The translations under genes were made by a program, and so were the position numbers. This document shows positions 17,909 to 27,258 of a stretch of 64,000 bases of DNA, piece after piece. Within the stretch, counting starts at the first letter, position 1; every line of letters starts with the position of its first letter. The notes beneath the pieces were generated by a model that did not search any database, was not told the DNA's origin, and was given only the letters and a program-made list of their open reading frames with translations. Source of the stretch: Pseudomonas sp. RC10 (GTDB lineage: Bacteria > Pseudomonadota > Gammaproteobacteria > Pseudomonadales > Pseudomonadaceae); contig NZ_CP151650.1 in NCBI RefSeq assembly GCF_038397775.1, positions 372,001 to 436,000 of the forward strand, read 5' to 3'.

Positions 17909-18886
17909 CTACACCAACACAATCTGATTCTTGCCCTGACGCTTGGCCTGATACATCGCCGCATCCGCGCGGGCGAAGAGGGCTTCGAGGCTCTGGTCGT
18001 TGCTACCCAGGTTGGTCAGGCCCTGGCTGGCCGTGATGCCGAACGTCTTGTCATCCCGCTGAAAGCTCAGCCGCTGGATTTCCCGCTGCAGCCGCTCCGC
18101 GATCTGCTTGGCCATGTCCGGCGCGCAGCCGATGAACACCGCCGCGAACTCTTCCCCGCCAATACGCCCGAACAGGTCGCCCCGACGCAGCGTCGTGCGG
18201 CCGCATTCGGCAATGCGCTGGAGCACGATGTCGCCCTCCTGGTGACCGTAGGTGTCGTTGACCAGCTTGAAGTCATCCACGTCCAGCAGCAGAAACGCCA
18301 TGGGCGTGCCTTGCAAACGGGCCTGTTCGAACTCGCGCTGGGCGCATTCGAAGAAATGGCGACGGTTGCTGCTTTGAGTGAGGACGTCGGTGGTGGCCAA
18401 GCGTTGCAGCTCGTCTTCCAGCTGCTTCTTCTCGGTGATGTCTTCCGCGATGCCCACCACGACCAGACGCTGCCCGTGCTCGGCCTGATGGCTGACGAAG
18501 CATTTGTCGCTCAGCCAACGAACCTGGCCGTCGGCCCGGATGATCCGGTATTCGCGGTCTTCAATGGAGCCCTTTTCCAGCACTTCACTCAGGCTGCGCT
18601 CGGCGTAGTCGAGGTCATCCGGATAAATGCTGTCGCGCCATTCGTTGTAATCGGCCAGCAGCAGGCCAGCCGAACGACCGAAGATGCGCTCGTAGGCGGG
18701 GCTGACGTAGATCATGCGCTGGGTTTGCCAGTCGAATGCCCAAAGCACGGCGTTGACACTCACCAGCAGCGAGCTGAACAGCTGTTCACGTTCGCTCAGT
18801 CGGGCAACTTCCGCTTGGGCGTGCATCAGAGCCAGAAGGGTTTCTGCTGTGGCGGGTGTGTCGATAGAAGGCGTCTGGTTGTCCAT
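17909..18886 (-). CDS. PAS-GGDEF diguanylate cyclase
   Basis: About 325 residues. A PAS/PAC region at ~45-155 ('VLWAFDWQTQRMIYVSPAYERIFG', 'DITEKKQLE') is followed by a GGDEF domain with an intact GGEEF active site ('FGRIGGEEFAAVF'). An RxxD inhibition site (RRGD) sits five residues before it, so cyclic-di-GMP synthesis with product feedback is expected. There is no transmembrane helix or signal peptide, so it is cytosolic. The ATG at 18886 is preferred; a GTG six bases upstream is an alternative. The PAS input is unknown. It converges on the HDOD gene. Confidence 0.88.
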   Translation of the reverse strand: MDNQTPSIDTPATAETLLALMHAQAEVARLSEREQLFSSLLVSVNAVLWAFDWQTQRMIYVSPAYERIFGRSAGLLLADYNEWRDSIYPDDLDYAERSLSEVLEKGSIEDREYRIIRADGQVRWLSDKCFVSHQAEHGQRLVVVGIAEDITEKKQLEDELQRLATTDVLTQSSNRRHFFECAQREFEQARLQGTPMAFLLLDVDDFKLVNDTYGHQEGDIVLQRIAECGRTTLRRGDLFGRIGGEEFAAVFIGCAPDMAKQIAERLQREIQRLSFQRDDKTFGITASQGLTNLGSNDQSLEALFARADAAMYQAKRQGKNQIVLV

Positions 18887-18990
18887 GAGCACTGCATCTC
18901 AATATAAGGTGCGGCGCACAGCCACAACATGTCACACAGCATAGTGCGAAGGTGATAATGAGATCGGCGTAGTGGCACGAAGTTCCGACG

Positions 18991-19016
18991 GGCGCCCATC
19001 CGGATGGATGGGCGCC
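18991..19016 (-). terminator. Perfect hairpin downstream of desB, possible terminator
   Basis: GGCGCCCATCC-ggat-GGATGGGCGCC forms an 11-bp GC-rich stem 11 bp past the desB stop. No T-run follows on the minus strand, so termination would be weak or factor-dependent; mRNA 3' end protection is equally possible. Confidence 0.5.
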
Positions 19017-19026
19017 GATAAGCGGC

Positions 19027-20211
19027 CTAAACGTGAGAGGGGCGTAGCGAGTAGGTTTTCAGCTGGTCAGCGAAGTCGCGCAGGGACTGAATGCCGCTGG
19101 CTTCCGCTTCGTGGACCCAGTCTTTGATGGCGGCGAGCATGTCGTGGCCATTGCTGCTGGTGCGCGCCCAGATCTGTTGCAGCGCGAGGCGTTTTTCGTA
19201 GATCACTTTCAGCGCCTGGCTGTGTTCCAGCATGGTCTGGATGCGCGCCTGATGCTTGTCTTCCAGCAGGCTGGTTTCGCGAGACAGCAGCCGTTTGGCC
19301 CGACGGAACTGATGACGGACCGACTCGTCGGCCTTGGCGAGTTCCTGTTTGACCAACGGCGCGATCACCAGCTTGCGGTATTGGGCCATGATCTGGAACC
19401 GGTTGTTGAGGATGGCCATGGCGGTGTCCATGTCCACATGGCCCTTGCCTGCGACCCGGTGGGCAATCGGCGCCACGCGCTGAACCCTGGCCAGACGCAG
19501 CCAGCAGAACACCTTGATCCACGCCCAGCCCATGTCGAACTCCCAGCGTTTGACCGACAGCTTGGCCGAGTTCGGGTAGGTGTGGTGATTGTTGTGCAGC
19601 TCTTCGCCGCCGATCAGGATGCCCCACGGCACCAGGTTGGTCGCGGCGTCCCGGCATTCGAAGTTGCGATAGCCGACCGCATGACCCAGGCCGTTGACCA
19701 CGCCAGCGGCCCACACCGGAATCCACATCATCTGGATCGCCCAGACGGTGATGCCGATGACGCCGAACAGCGCAAGGTCGATGGCGCCCATGATCATCAC
19801 CCCCAAAAGCGGGTAGCGCGAGTAAAGGTTGCGCTCGATCCAGTCTTCCGGGCAGTTCTTGCCGTAAATGCGCAGTGTCTCGGGATTTTCTGCCTCGGCG
19901 CGGTACAGTTCGGCGCCTTTGCGCAGAACCGTGGACAGGCCTTTGATGACAGGGCTATGCGGGTCATCCGCCGTTTCGCATTTGGCGTGGTGCTTGCGGT
20001 GGATGGCCGTCCACTCGCGGGTGTTCTGCGCCGTGGTCAACCACAGCCAGAAACGGAAAAAGTGCTTGAGCCCGGCGTTGAGTTCCAACGAGCGGTGCGC
20101 GGAGTAGCGATGGAGATAAACCGTGACGCTGACGATGGTGACGTGAGTCATCGCCAGAATGACTGCGACCAATTGCCAGACGGACAGGTCGAGCAGACCG
20201 TTGTTCCACAT
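19027..20211 (-). CDS. desB: Membrane fatty acyl-CoA delta-9 desaturase (DesB-type)
   Basis: 394 residues from the ATG at 20211 (MWNNGLLDLSVWQL), the same length as P. aeruginosa DesB; an upstream in-frame start would add an unlikely 27-residue tail. The three di-iron histidine boxes are clear: HRYSAH at 34-39, HRKHH at 71-75 and 'EELHNNHHTYPNS' near 220. Four hydrophobic segments span the membrane. The enzyme puts a cis-9 double bond into long-chain acyl-CoA and so tunes membrane fluidity. In P. aeruginosa desB is controlled by the TetR-type DesT, whose gene is not in this window. A long charged C-terminal tail is normal for this group. Confidence 0.87.
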   Translation of the reverse strand: MWNNGLLDLSVWQLVAVILAMTHVTIVSVTVYLHRYSAHRSLELNAGLKHFFRFWLWLTTAQNTREWTAIHRKHHAKCETADDPHSPVIKGLSTVLRKGAELYRAEAENPETLRIYGKNCPEDWIERNLYSRYPLLGVMIMGAIDLALFGVIGITVWAIQMMWIPVWAAGVVNGLGHAVGYRNFECRDAATNLVPWGILIGGEELHNNHHTYPNSAKLSVKRWEFDMGWAWIKVFCWLRLARVQRVAPIAHRVAGKGHVDMDTAMAILNNRFQIMAQYRKLVIAPLVKQELAKADESVRHQFRRAKRLLSRETSLLEDKHQARIQTMLEHSQALKVIYEKRLALQQIWARTSSNGHDMLAAIKDWVHEAEASGIQSLRDFADQLKTYSLRPSHV

Positions 20212-20352
20212 AGGCTGAGTTGCCCTCGGTTGTAACGCATGCGGGGTGCAGGGGGTGAGTACCGACCCTGAGACGACAGCGCGCATTATCACTTAGCCAC
20301 CAGATAAAACCAGTCGGTGTTTTAGATAAGCGTCGCAGGATGTTTCTTACTC

Positions 20353-20358
20353 TATAAT
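20353..20358 (+). promoter_or_regulatory. Candidate sigma70 -10 box for the GGDEF-EAL gene
   Basis: A perfect TATAAT lies 30 bp before the ATG at 20389, in the 177-bp divergent spacer with desB. No good -35 is seen at 17 bp, so the promoter may need an activator. Confidence 0.45.
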
Positions 20359-20388
20359 CCCGTCCTTTCGTAAGGTTTCTGGTTTTCC

Positions 20389-22311
20389 ATGTCAGCGATT
20401 ACCCGAGATGCGCTCAAAACCGCACTGTTGTATGGGCTGCTGTCGATTTTCTGGCTGGCGTTCACCGACTATGTGCTCCCGCTTTTGATCGAGGATTCGA
20501 TTCAGTTGGCCCGTGCTCAACTGATGAGCGGTTATGCCTGGCTGTCGCTCAGCGCGCTGTGCGTCTACTTCGCACGATTCCGGCTGTTGAACTTCATGGG
20601 GGTAAAGGCCCGCCAACGCCGAAAAGAGGACATTCAACGCCTGCGTCTCGCCGCTGCGGTCTTCGACAGCACGTTGGAAGGGGTGCTGGTGACCGATGCA
20701 AGCGGCGTGATCGTTCATGTGAACCGGGCGTTCATGGAAATCACCGGCTATCAGCAGGACGAAGTGCTCGGCCTGACGCCGCAGAAGTTCAAGTCCGGAC
20801 GGCACGGTCCCGAGTTCTACGAGCGCATGTACAAGACCATTTCCAGCGCGGGCCAGTGGAGCGGCGAGATCTGGAATCGGCGTAAAAGCGGCGAGATTTA
20901 TCCGCAATGGCAGAGCATTCGCTCGATCAAAGATGATCAGGGGGCGATCACGCATTACGTCGCGGTGTTTTCTGACATCACCTCTATCAAGCATTCCGAA
21001 CGTGAATTGGTCCATTTGGCCCATTACGACGCCTTGACGGATCTGCCCAACCGGCTGTTGTTCAGCGACCGAGCCGAGCAGGCGCTCACCCATGCCCGGC
21101 GAAAGAAAGAGACGCTGGCGCTGTTGTTGATCGATCTCGACCACTTCCAGCACATCAACGACAGCCTCGGGCACAACTTGGGCGACGAAGTGCTAAAGGC
21201 GGTCGGGGAGCGGTTGGCGAGCTTTTTGGAGAAAGGCCTGACACTCGCGCGATTGGGCGGTGATGAATTCGCCGTGTTGATCGAAAACCCGAATCAGGCC
21301 GTGCAGGCAGCAGAACTGGCGCAAGGCATCCTCGACGGAATGCGCGAACCCTTCGTTATTGAAGGCCAGCCGCTGTTCCTTTCAGCGAGCATCGGCGTCA
21401 GCATTTTTCCCCACGACGCGATGAGCGCCGAGCAATTGTTGCGCAACGCCGATGCCGCGCTGTTTCTTGCCAAAAGCCAAGGGCGAGAACGCTACGCCCT
21501 GTACACCGAAGAACTCACGGCGCGCGCCCAGCGTCGAGTCGAGCTGGCGGTTGAATTGCGGCAGGCGATCGTGCAGAACGAACTGCGCGTGTTCTATCAG
21601 CCGATCCACAATCTGCGCACCCGCCGCATTGAGGGCGTCGAGGCGCTGGTGCGTTGGCAGCATCCGCAGCGCGGGATGGTCTCGCCCGGCGACTTCATTC
21701 CCGTTGCCGAACAAAGCGGACTGATCGCGGAGATCGACAACTGGGTGCTGACCGAAGCCTGTCGGCAAATGCGCCAGTGGCTCAAGGACGGGGTGGCCCT
21801 GTCGTTTGTGGCGGTCAACGTGTCCAGCCGCCTGTTCGGCCGTGGCGATCTGGATCGGAGGGTCGCTCAGGTGCTGCATGAAACCGGGCTGGCGCCGGGT
21901 TATCTGGAGCTTGAAGTGACTGAGAGCGCGATCATGGACGATCCCGAGCAAGCGATTGAGCAGATGCATCGCTTGCGGGAGTTGGGCCTCAAGCTTTCCA
22001 TCGATGATTTTGGTACGGGTTATTCGTCGCTGCTGCGGCTCAAGCGGATGCCGGTGCAGAAGCTGAAAATCGATCAGGGGTTTGTCGCGGGCCTTCCGGA
22101 AGATGAAGACGACATCGCCATCGTTCACGCGGTCATCGCGCTGGCCCAAGCCATGGGCATGCGGGTGTTGGCTGAAGGTATCGAGCAGGCCGATCAGGCA
22201 AATTTTCTGCTGAACAGCGAATGCGAGTTGGGCCAGGGCTACTGGTTTGCCCGGCCTATGCCCGCGGCTCAGATCGATTGGCAGCATGCGCCGGTGTTTG
22301 CGTTGAGCTGA
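20389..22311 (+). CDS. Membrane-bound PAS-GGDEF-EAL cyclic-di-GMP protein
   Basis: 640 residues. Two N-terminal membrane helices (about 12-33 and 48-65) are followed by a PAS domain (~80-200, 'DSTLEGVLVTDASGVIVHVNRAFMEITGY'). Then comes a GGDEF domain with an intact GGDEF motif ('LARLGGDEFAVLI') but no RxxD inhibition site, and an EAL domain with 'VEALVRWQHP', 'EVTESAIMDD', 'IDDFGTGYSSL' and 'KIDQGFV'. Both catalytic halves look complete, so it could make and break cyclic-di-GMP. Which activity dominates cannot be told from sequence. It is divergent from desB and monocistronic. Confidence 0.9.
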   Translation: MSAITRDALKTALLYGLLSIFWLAFTDYVLPLLIEDSIQLARAQLMSGYAWLSLSALCVYFARFRLLNFMGVKARQRRKEDIQRLRLAAAVFDSTLEGVLVTDASGVIVHVNRAFMEITGYQQDEVLGLTPQKFKSGRHGPEFYERMYKTISSAGQWSGEIWNRRKSGEIYPQWQSIRSIKDDQGAITHYVAVFSDITSIKHSERELVHLAHYDALTDLPNRLLFSDRAEQALTHARRKKETLALLLIDLDHFQHINDSLGHNLGDEVLKAVGERLASFLEKGLTLARLGGDEFAVLIENPNQAVQAAELAQGILDGMREPFVIEGQPLFLSASIGVSIFPHDAMSAEQLLRNADAALFLAKSQGRERYALYTEELTARAQRRVELAVELRQAIVQNELRVFYQPIHNLRTRRIEGVEALVRWQHPQRGMVSPGDFIPVAEQSGLIAEIDNWVLTEACRQMRQWLKDGVALSFVAVNVSSRLFGRGDLDRRVAQVLHETGLAPGYLELEVTESAIMDDPEQAIEQMHRLRELGLKLSIDDFGTGYSSLLRLKRMPVQKLKIDQGFVAGLPEDEDDIAIVHAVIALAQAMGMRVLAEGIEQADQANFLLNSECELGQGYWFARPMPAAQIDWQHAPVFALS

Positions 22312-22335
22312 CATTCCGGTAGTCAGGCATCGACC

Positions 22336-22423
22336 TGTAGAAGCGAATTTATTCGCGAAATGGCAGAGGCGATGGAGTTGTATTGTCTGTAGCGACCCTT
22401 CGCGAATGAATTCGCCCCTACAG
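22336..22423. repeat. REPIN-like inverted pair, 'GAAGCGAATTTATTCGCGAA' type
   Basis: Two arms, TGTAGAAGCGAATTTATTCG and its near-complement CGAATGAATTCGCCCCTACA, face each other across ~45 bp. It belongs to the same class as 46314-46401, 49927-50011 and 62724-62812, but is slightly diverged. Confidence 0.8.
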
Positions 22424-22441
22424 CGAAAATCGCGGTGATCT

Positions 22442-22529
22442 TGTAGGAGTGAGCTTGCTCGCGATGGCGTTGGGTCAGTCTGTCGTTTGCTGACGGAAAA
22501 ACGCTATCGCGAGCAAGCTCACTCCTACA
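22442..22529. repeat. REPIN, 'GTAGGAGTGAGCTTGCTCG' type
   Basis: Inverted arms TGTAGGAGTGAGCTTGCTCG.. and ..CGAGCAAGCTCACTCCTACA are separated by ~40 bp of unconserved spacer. It lies directly next to the preceding REPIN of another class. Together they fill most of the 375-bp gap between the GGDEF-EAL gene and oscA. This is one of seven copies of this class in the window. Confidence 0.9.
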
Positions 22530-22576
22530 AGGTTTCGGGCCACTCAAAGCACCAAATTCACTTTGGTTATATCTGC

Positions 22577-22603
22577 ATTCTTAAATAGTATTTTTAAGAA
22601 TAA
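22577..22603 (+). promoter_or_regulatory. AT-rich inverted repeat, probable sulfur-control site of oscA
   Basis: ATTCTTAAA-tagta(tt)-TTTAAGAAT forms a 9-bp inverted repeat about 85 bp before the oscA ATG, in a sharply AT-rich patch. The order ATTC..TTAAA(A/T)AGTATT...GAATAA recurs at 31623-31652 upstream of the MetQ-like gene. CysB is the expected activator for such promoters; the link is inferred. Confidence 0.45.
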
Positions 22604-22687
22604 CCCTCCCTCTCTAATATCGCGCTTACGCCACGAGCAGCCGCCTTCCCACCGCCGCTGCGGGCAACTCTTTCAAGGAGCACGATA

Positions 22688-22870
22688 ATGAGCGCATCTC
22701 TACGTAGCGTCGACGGCCAGGACGAAGCAAGCATTCTGCGAGAAATTCAGAGCGCTCTGCGTGACCTGCGTTTCGGCGCGGTTGAAATCACCGTGCACAA
22801 CGCGCAGGTGGTCCAGATCGAACGCAAGGAAAAATTCCGTTTGCAGAACCCTGGCAAGCAGCAGGGTTGA
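22688..22870 (+). CDS. oscA: Small sulfur-starvation protein OscA (DUF2292/YezD family)
   Basis: 60 residues with the DUF2292 pattern 'LREIQSALRDLRFGAVEITVHNAQVVQIERKEKFRL'. OscA was described in Pseudomonas as a small protein needed for use of organosulfur compounds under sulfur limitation (seen under chromate stress), and its gene lies just upstream of sbp as it does here. The biochemical role is unknown. A strong AAGGAG site sits 6-7 bp before the ATG. A REP-like pair separates it from sbp, so read-through with partial attenuation is plausible. Confidence 0.85.
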   Translation: MSASLRSVDGQDEASILREIQSALRDLRFGAVEITVHNAQVVQIERKEKFRLQNPGKQQG

Positions 22871-22901
22871 ATACTGCTGGGCTGGGATCCGCAGGCATAC
22901 C

Positions 22902-23036
22902 TGTAGGAGCGTGGCTTGTCCCGCGATCGGCGACGAAGTCGTCGTAGATTCGGTAAAAGCAGCATGGCCGCCATGCCGTATTCGCAGGACCTACGGCTGC
23001 TGCGCAGCCGATCGCGGGACAAGCCACGCTCCTACA
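22902..23036. repeat. REPIN, 'GTAGGAGCGTGGCTTGTCCC' type
   Basis: Outer arms TGTAGGAGCGTGGCTTGTCC and GGACAAGCCACGCTCCTACA enclose a long ~85-bp middle. That middle itself contains inverted GATCGGC/GCCGATC-type segments. It is the only copy of this class here and fills the oscA-sbp gap. Confidence 0.82.
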
Positions 23037-23097
23037 GTAAAAGCTTCACCAAAATTAGAAAAACGCCAACAACACACAATTTCCAGGAGCTTGATTC

Positions 23098-24108
23098 ATG
23101 TCCATTCGTCGTTACGCGCTGGCTGCACTTGCCAGTGCCGTGTTTGCCGGTTCCGCCGTTGCCAAGGACTACACGCTGTTGAACGTGTCGTATGACCCGA
23201 CGCGTGAGCTGTATCAGGACTACAACGCTGAATTCGTCAAATACTGGACCAAGGCCCACCCAGGCGACACGGTCAAGATCAACCAATCCCACGGTGGTTC
23301 GGGCAAGCAAGGTCGCTCCGTCATCGACGGCTCGCCTGCCGATGTGGTGACCCTGGCTCTGGCCGGTGACATCGACGAAATCTCGAAACTGGGCAAATCC
23401 ATTCCGGAAAACTGGCAGACCAAACTGCCGGACGCCAGCACCCCGTACACCTCGACCATCGTGTTCCTGGTGCGCAAGGGCAACCCGAAAGGCATTCACG
23501 ATTGGGCTGACCTGATCAAGAAAGACGTCGCGGTCATCACCCCGAACCCGAAAACCTCCGGTGGCGCACGCTGGAACTTCCTGGCTGCGTACGCCTATGG
23601 CCTGAAAGCCAACGGCGGCGACGAGACCAAGGCCAAGGCCTACATCAAGACCCTGTTCGAACACGTGCCTGTGCTGGACACCGGTGCTCGCGGCGCAACC
23701 ATCAGCTTCACCAACAACGGCCTGGGCGATGTCCTGCTGGCGTGGGAAAACGAAGCCTTCCTGTCGCTGAAAGAAGACGGCGGCGCCGACAAGTTCGACA
23801 TCGTTGTGCCTTCCCTGTCGATCCTCGCCGAGCCTCCAGTTGCGGTCGTCGAGAAGAACGCCGAGAAACACGGCACCACCGAAATCTCGACTGAATACCT
23901 CAAACACCTGTACAGCAAGGAAGGTCAGGAAATCGCCGCGAAGAACTTCTATCGTCCTCGCGACAAGGAAATCGCGGCCAAGTACGAGAAGCAGTTCCCG
24001 AAACTGGAGCTGGTGACCATCGACAAGGATTTCGGTGGCTGGAAAGAAGCTCAGCCCAAGTTCTTCAATGATGGCGGCATCTTTGACCAGATCTATATTC
24101 CGAAGTAA
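23098..24108 (+). CDS. sbp: Periplasmic sulfate-binding protein
   Basis: 336 residues with a clear Sec signal peptide ('[19 protein letters not shown]'). The mature start '[19 protein letters not shown]' and '[28 protein letters not shown]' are characteristic of Sbp/CysP. The Ser/Gly backbone positions that hold sulfate lie in 'SHGGSGKQ'. It delivers sulfate to CysTWA, encoded directly downstream. An AGGAG site lies 8 bp upstream. Sbp rather than CysP is preferred because of the oscA neighbour and the length. Confidence 0.93.
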   Translation: MSIRRYALAALASAVFAGSAVAKDYTLLNVSYDPTRELYQDYNAEFVKYWTKAHPGDTVKINQSHGGSGKQGRSVIDGSPADVVTLALAGDIDEISKLGKSIPENWQTKLPDASTPYTSTIVFLVRKGNPKGIHDWADLIKKDVAVITPNPKTSGGARWNFLAAYAYGLKANGGDETKAKAYIKTLFEHVPVLDTGARGATISFTNNGLGDVLLAWENEAFLSLKEDGGADKFDIVVPSLSILAEPPVAVVEKNAEKHGTTEISTEYLKHLYSKEGQEIAAKNFYRPRDKEIAAKYEKQFPKLELVTIDKDFGGWKEAQPKFFNDGGIFDQIYIPK

Positions 24109-24122
24109 CACGCCCCATAACC

Positions 24123-24211
24123 TGTAGGAGTGAGCTTGCTCGCGATTCATGCCGCCAGACACCGCCATTGGGCCTGGTAGATCGCAGATCGCGAGCAAGC
24201 TCACTCCTACA
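24123..24211. repeat. REPIN, 'GTAGGAGTGAGCTTGCTCG' type
   Basis: Inverted arms with a ~40-bp spacer, placed 14 bp after the sbp stop and before cysT. In this position it could raise binding-protein mRNA over permease mRNA, as REP elements do in other binding-protein operons (inference). Confidence 0.9.
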
Positions 24212-24306
24212 CGGGGTGTCGCGGAATTTGATAAATTTCGCAGCTTTCCCATGGCAAAAACCGACCCGGACCCGCTCCGGGTTCTGTGTATCAACCAAGG
24301 ACCTTT

Positions 24307-25128
24307 ATGTCTCGACGCATATCCCCCGTCATACCCGGCTTCGGGCTGACGCTGGGCTACACCTTGGTGTACCTCAGCTTGATTGTGCTGATACCGCTCG
24401 CGTTCATGTTCATCCACGCGTCGCAACTGACTGCCGAGCAGTTCTGGAACATCGTCACCGCGCCTCGGGTGCTGGCGGCGCTGAAATTGAGCTTCGGCAC
24501 GGCGTTCTACGCCGCCATCATCAACGGCATCATCGGTACGCTGTTGGCGTGGGTGCTGGTGCGTTACACCTTTCCGGGCCGCAAAATCATCGACGCGATG
24601 ATCGACCTGCCATTCGCGCTGCCCACGGCCGTTGCGGGTATTGCACTGACTGCGCTGTACACCCCGGCCGGTCTGGTAGGCCAGTTCGCTACCGACCTGG
24701 GCATCAAGATCGCGTATACCCCGTTCGGCATTACCCTGGCGCTGACCTTCGTCACCCTGCCGTTCGTGGTGCGGACCGTGCAGCCGGTGTTGGCCGACAT
24801 TCCCCGTGAAGTCGAAGAAGCCGCTGCCTGCCTGGGCGCTCGCCCTCTGCAAGTGTTCCGCTACATCCTCGTCCCTGCGTTGCTCCCCGCCTGGCTGACC
24901 GGCTTCGCGCTGGCGTTCGCCCGTGGTGTGGGTGAGTACGGTTCGGTGATTTTCATCGCGGGCAACATGCCGATGAAAACCGAAATCCTGCCGCTGCTGA
25001 TCATGGTCAAGCTCGACCAGTACGACTACGCAGGCGCGACCTCCATCGGCGTGCTGATGCTGGTGGTGTCATTCATCCTGTTGCTGCTGATCAACCTGCT
25101 GCAACGTCGCATCGAAACCCCGAACTGA
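24307..25128 (+). CDS. cysT: Sulfate/thiosulfate ABC transporter permease CysT
   Basis: 273 residues from the ATG at 24307, which has AAGGA 5 bp upstream; an earlier GTG in frame is less likely. Six hydrophobic segments and the permease EAA loop ('[27 protein letters not shown]') are visible. '[18 protein letters not shown]' is typical of CysT. With CysW it forms the membrane channel for sulfate and thiosulfate. cysW starts 11 bp downstream. Confidence 0.93.
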   Translation: MSRRISPVIPGFGLTLGYTLVYLSLIVLIPLAFMFIHASQLTAEQFWNIVTAPRVLAALKLSFGTAFYAAIINGIIGTLLAWVLVRYTFPGRKIIDAMIDLPFALPTAVAGIALTALYTPAGLVGQFATDLGIKIAYTPFGITLALTFVTLPFVVRTVQPVLADIPREVEEAAACLGARPLQVFRYILVPALLPAWLTGFALAFARGVGEYGSVIFIAGNMPMKTEILPLLIMVKLDQYDYAGATSIGVLMLVVSFILLLLINLLQRRIETPN

Positions 25129-25139
25129 GGAGGCGCACT

Positions 25140-26012
25140 ATGTCTGGTCCATCGCTCATTGCCGCTTCCTCCGCCAACGCTGCCCGTCGTGGCAGTGCGG
25201 TGTCGCGGCGTATTCTGATCGGCCTTGCCTGGCTGGTTTTTGCAATCTTTCTGCTTTTGCCGCTGTTCGTTGTGGTCAGTCAGGGCCTGAAAAACGGTCT
25301 GGGTGGCTTCTTCACGGCGATTCTTGAGCCTGACGCGTTGTCGGCGTTGAAACTCACGGTGTATGCCGTGCTGATTTCCGTGCCGTTGAACGTGGTGTTC
25401 GGCGTCTCGGCTGCCTGGTGCGTGAGCAAATATTCGTTCCGGGGCAAGGCGATTCTGGTGACCCTGATCGACCTGCCATTCTCGGTTTCGCCCGTGATCG
25501 CAGGTCTGGTTTACATCCTGATGTTCGGCGCCCGTGGCGTGTTTGGGCCGTGGCTTCAGGATCACGACATCCAGATCGTCTTCGCGCTGCCGGGGATCGT
25601 GCTGGCGACCATCTTCGTGACCGTGCCTTTCGTGGCCCGCGAGCTGATCCCGCTGATGCAGGAGCAGGGCACGCAGGAAGAAGAGGCGGCGCGCCTGCTG
25701 GGCGCCAACGGCTGGCAGATGTTCTGGCATGTGACTGTGCCGAACATCAAATGGGGTCTCATCTACGGCGTGGTGCTGTGTACCGCCCGTGCGATGGGTG
25801 AGTTCGGCGCGGTGTCGGTGGTGTCCGGCCACATTCGCGGCGTGACCAACACCCTGCCGCTGCATGTCGAGATTCTCTACAACGAGTACAACCACGTGGC
25901 TGCATTTGCCGTGGCGAGCCTGTTATTGATCCTTGCGCTGTTCATCCTGCTGCTCAAGCAGTGGAGCGAAGCGCGCATTAGCCGTCTGCGCCAAAGCGCG
26001 GCGGAGGAATAA
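25140..26012 (+). CDS. cysW: Sulfate/thiosulfate ABC transporter permease CysW
   Basis: 290 residues with six hydrophobic segments. The family segment '[23 protein letters not shown]' and the coupling loop '[25 protein letters not shown]' mark it as CysW. GAGG precedes the ATG, and cysA begins 3 bp after its stop. It is the second half of the sulfate channel. Confidence 0.93.
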   Translation: MSGPSLIAASSANAARRGSAVSRRILIGLAWLVFAIFLLLPLFVVVSQGLKNGLGGFFTAILEPDALSALKLTVYAVLISVPLNVVFGVSAAWCVSKYSFRGKAILVTLIDLPFSVSPVIAGLVYILMFGARGVFGPWLQDHDIQIVFALPGIVLATIFVTVPFVARELIPLMQEQGTQEEEAARLLGANGWQMFWHVTVPNIKWGLIYGVVLCTARAMGEFGAVSVVSGHIRGVTNTLPLHVEILYNEYNHVAAFAVASLLLILALFILLLKQWSEARISRLRQSAAEE

Positions 26013-26015
26013 TTC

Positions 26016-27005
26016 ATGTCGATCGAAGTCCGTAACGTCAGCAAGAATTTCAACGCTTTCAAGGCCCTCAACAGCATCAACCTGGACATCCAGAGTGGCG
26101 AGCTGGTGGCTTTGCTGGGTCCGTCCGGCTGTGGCAAAACCACGCTGCTGCGTATCATTGCGGGGCTGGAAACGCCGGATCAGGGCAGTATCGTGTTCCA
26201 CGGCGAAGACGTCTCCGGTCACGATGTGCGTGATCGCAACGTCGGGTTCGTGTTCCAGCACTACGCGCTGTTCCGTCACATGACCGTCTTCGACAACGTT
26301 GCCTTCGGCCTGCGCATGAAGCCGAAAAATCAGCGCCCGAACGAAAGCCAGATCGCCGCCAAGGTCCATGAACTATTGAACATGGTGCAACTGGACTGGC
26401 TGTCGGACCGCTACCCTGAGCAATTGTCCGGTGGTCAGCGTCAGCGTATCGCCCTGGCGCGTGCCTTGGCGGTCGAGCCAAAAGTGCTGCTGCTGGACGA
26501 GCCGTTCGGTGCTCTCGATGCCAAAGTGCGCAAAGAATTGCGCCGCTGGCTGGCGCGCCTGCACGAAGACATCAACCTGACATCGGTGTTCGTGACCCAC
26601 GACCAGGAAGAGGCCATGGAAGTCGCCGACCGCATCGTGGTGATGAACAAGGGCGTGATCGAGCAGATCGGTTCACCGGGGGAGGTGTACGAAAACCCGG
26701 CGAGCGACTTCGTCTATCACTTCCTTGGCGACTCCAACCGTCTGCATCTGGGCGAAGACAACCACGTGCTGTTCCGTCCGCACGAAGTGTCGTTGTCGCG
26801 TCATGAAGTGGAAGGGCACCACGCAGCGGAAGTTCGCGACATTCGGCCACTGGGCGCGACGACACGTGTAACGCTGAAAGTCGAAGGCCAGCCGGACCTG
26901 ATCGAAGCGGAAGTGGTGAAGGATCACGACAGCCTGATAGGCCTGGCGCGCGGCGAGACGTTGTTCTTCAAGCCGAAGGTTTGGCAGAAGGTTGCCGACA
27001 TCTAA
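26016..27005 (+). CDS. cysA: Sulfate/thiosulfate ABC transporter ATP-binding protein CysA
   Basis: 329 residues. Walker [11 protein letters not shown]-loop '[13 protein letters not shown]', signature '[15 protein letters not shown]', Walker B '[12 protein letters not shown]' and H-loop 'VTHDQEEA' are all present. A C-terminal TOBE-like regulatory region follows ('[11 protein letters not shown]'). It powers CysTW. GGAGG in the cysW 3' end serves as its ribosome site. A REP palindrome starts about 27 bp after the stop and is interrupted by an insertion sequence. Confidence 0.95.
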   Translation: MSIEVRNVSKNFNAFKALNSINLDIQSGELVALLGPSGCGKTTLLRIIAGLETPDQGSIVFHGEDVSGHDVRDRNVGFVFQHYALFRHMTVFDNVAFGLRMKPKNQRPNESQIAAKVHELLNMVQLDWLSDRYPEQLSGGQRQRIALARALAVEPKVLLLDEPFGALDAKVRKELRRWLARLHEDINLTSVFVTHDQEEAMEVADRIVVMNKGVIEQIGSPGEVYENPASDFVYHFLGDSNRLHLGEDNHVLFRPHEVSLSRHEVEGHHAAEVRDIRPLGATTRVTLKVEGQPDLIEAEVVKDHDSLIGLARGETLFFKPKVWQKVADI

Positions 27006-27031
27006 TCGGCGGTCCGCTCACTCGCGAAACC

Positions 27032-27054
27032 CTGTGGGAGCCAGCAAGCCGGCT
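27032..27054. repeat. Left part of a REP palindrome split by the IS110 element
   Basis: CTGTGGGAGCCAGCAAGCCGGCT matches the first 23 bp of the intact palindrome at 17830-17859. The missing right arm (CCCACAG) is found at 28227-28233, beyond the insertion sequence. Joining the two outer parts with a single CT restores the palindrome exactly. Confidence 0.9.
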
Positions 27055-27072
27055 TGTATGTTTAGACTTGAT

Positions 27073-27210
27073 GGGGTGGGAGGGACGGAAAGCCGAATCT
27101 GACTCTAGCCAGTACAGACCGTTGGGAGACTTCCAGCCCCACCCTGTCACCTACAAGCGCCGATATGGAATGCATCGGCCTGGACCGACGATAGAAGCAA
27201 GCCAGCGCTT
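27073..27210 (+). ncRNA. Candidate bridge RNA (seekRNA) in the left end of the IS110 element
   Basis: Two stem-bounded modules lie upstream of the transposase. The first is closed by GGGGTGGG (27073-27080) and CCCCACCC (27137-27144). Its interior holds AAGCCG (27090-27095), identical to the left target flank (27046-27051), and TGGGAG (27123-27128), complementary to CTCCCA of the right flank (28225-28230). This is the left-guide/right-guide order known for IS621. The second module is closed by AAGCGC (27155-27160) and GCGCTT (27205-27210). It contains ATAGAA (27191-27196), also found at the right end of the element (28218-28223), as expected of a donor-binding loop. Expression and folding are inferred. 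Confidence 0.62.
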
Positions 27211-27258
27211 ACGGTGAACCCCCAGCAAGCTCTTCAACCCTAACTCGGAGGGTGTGAC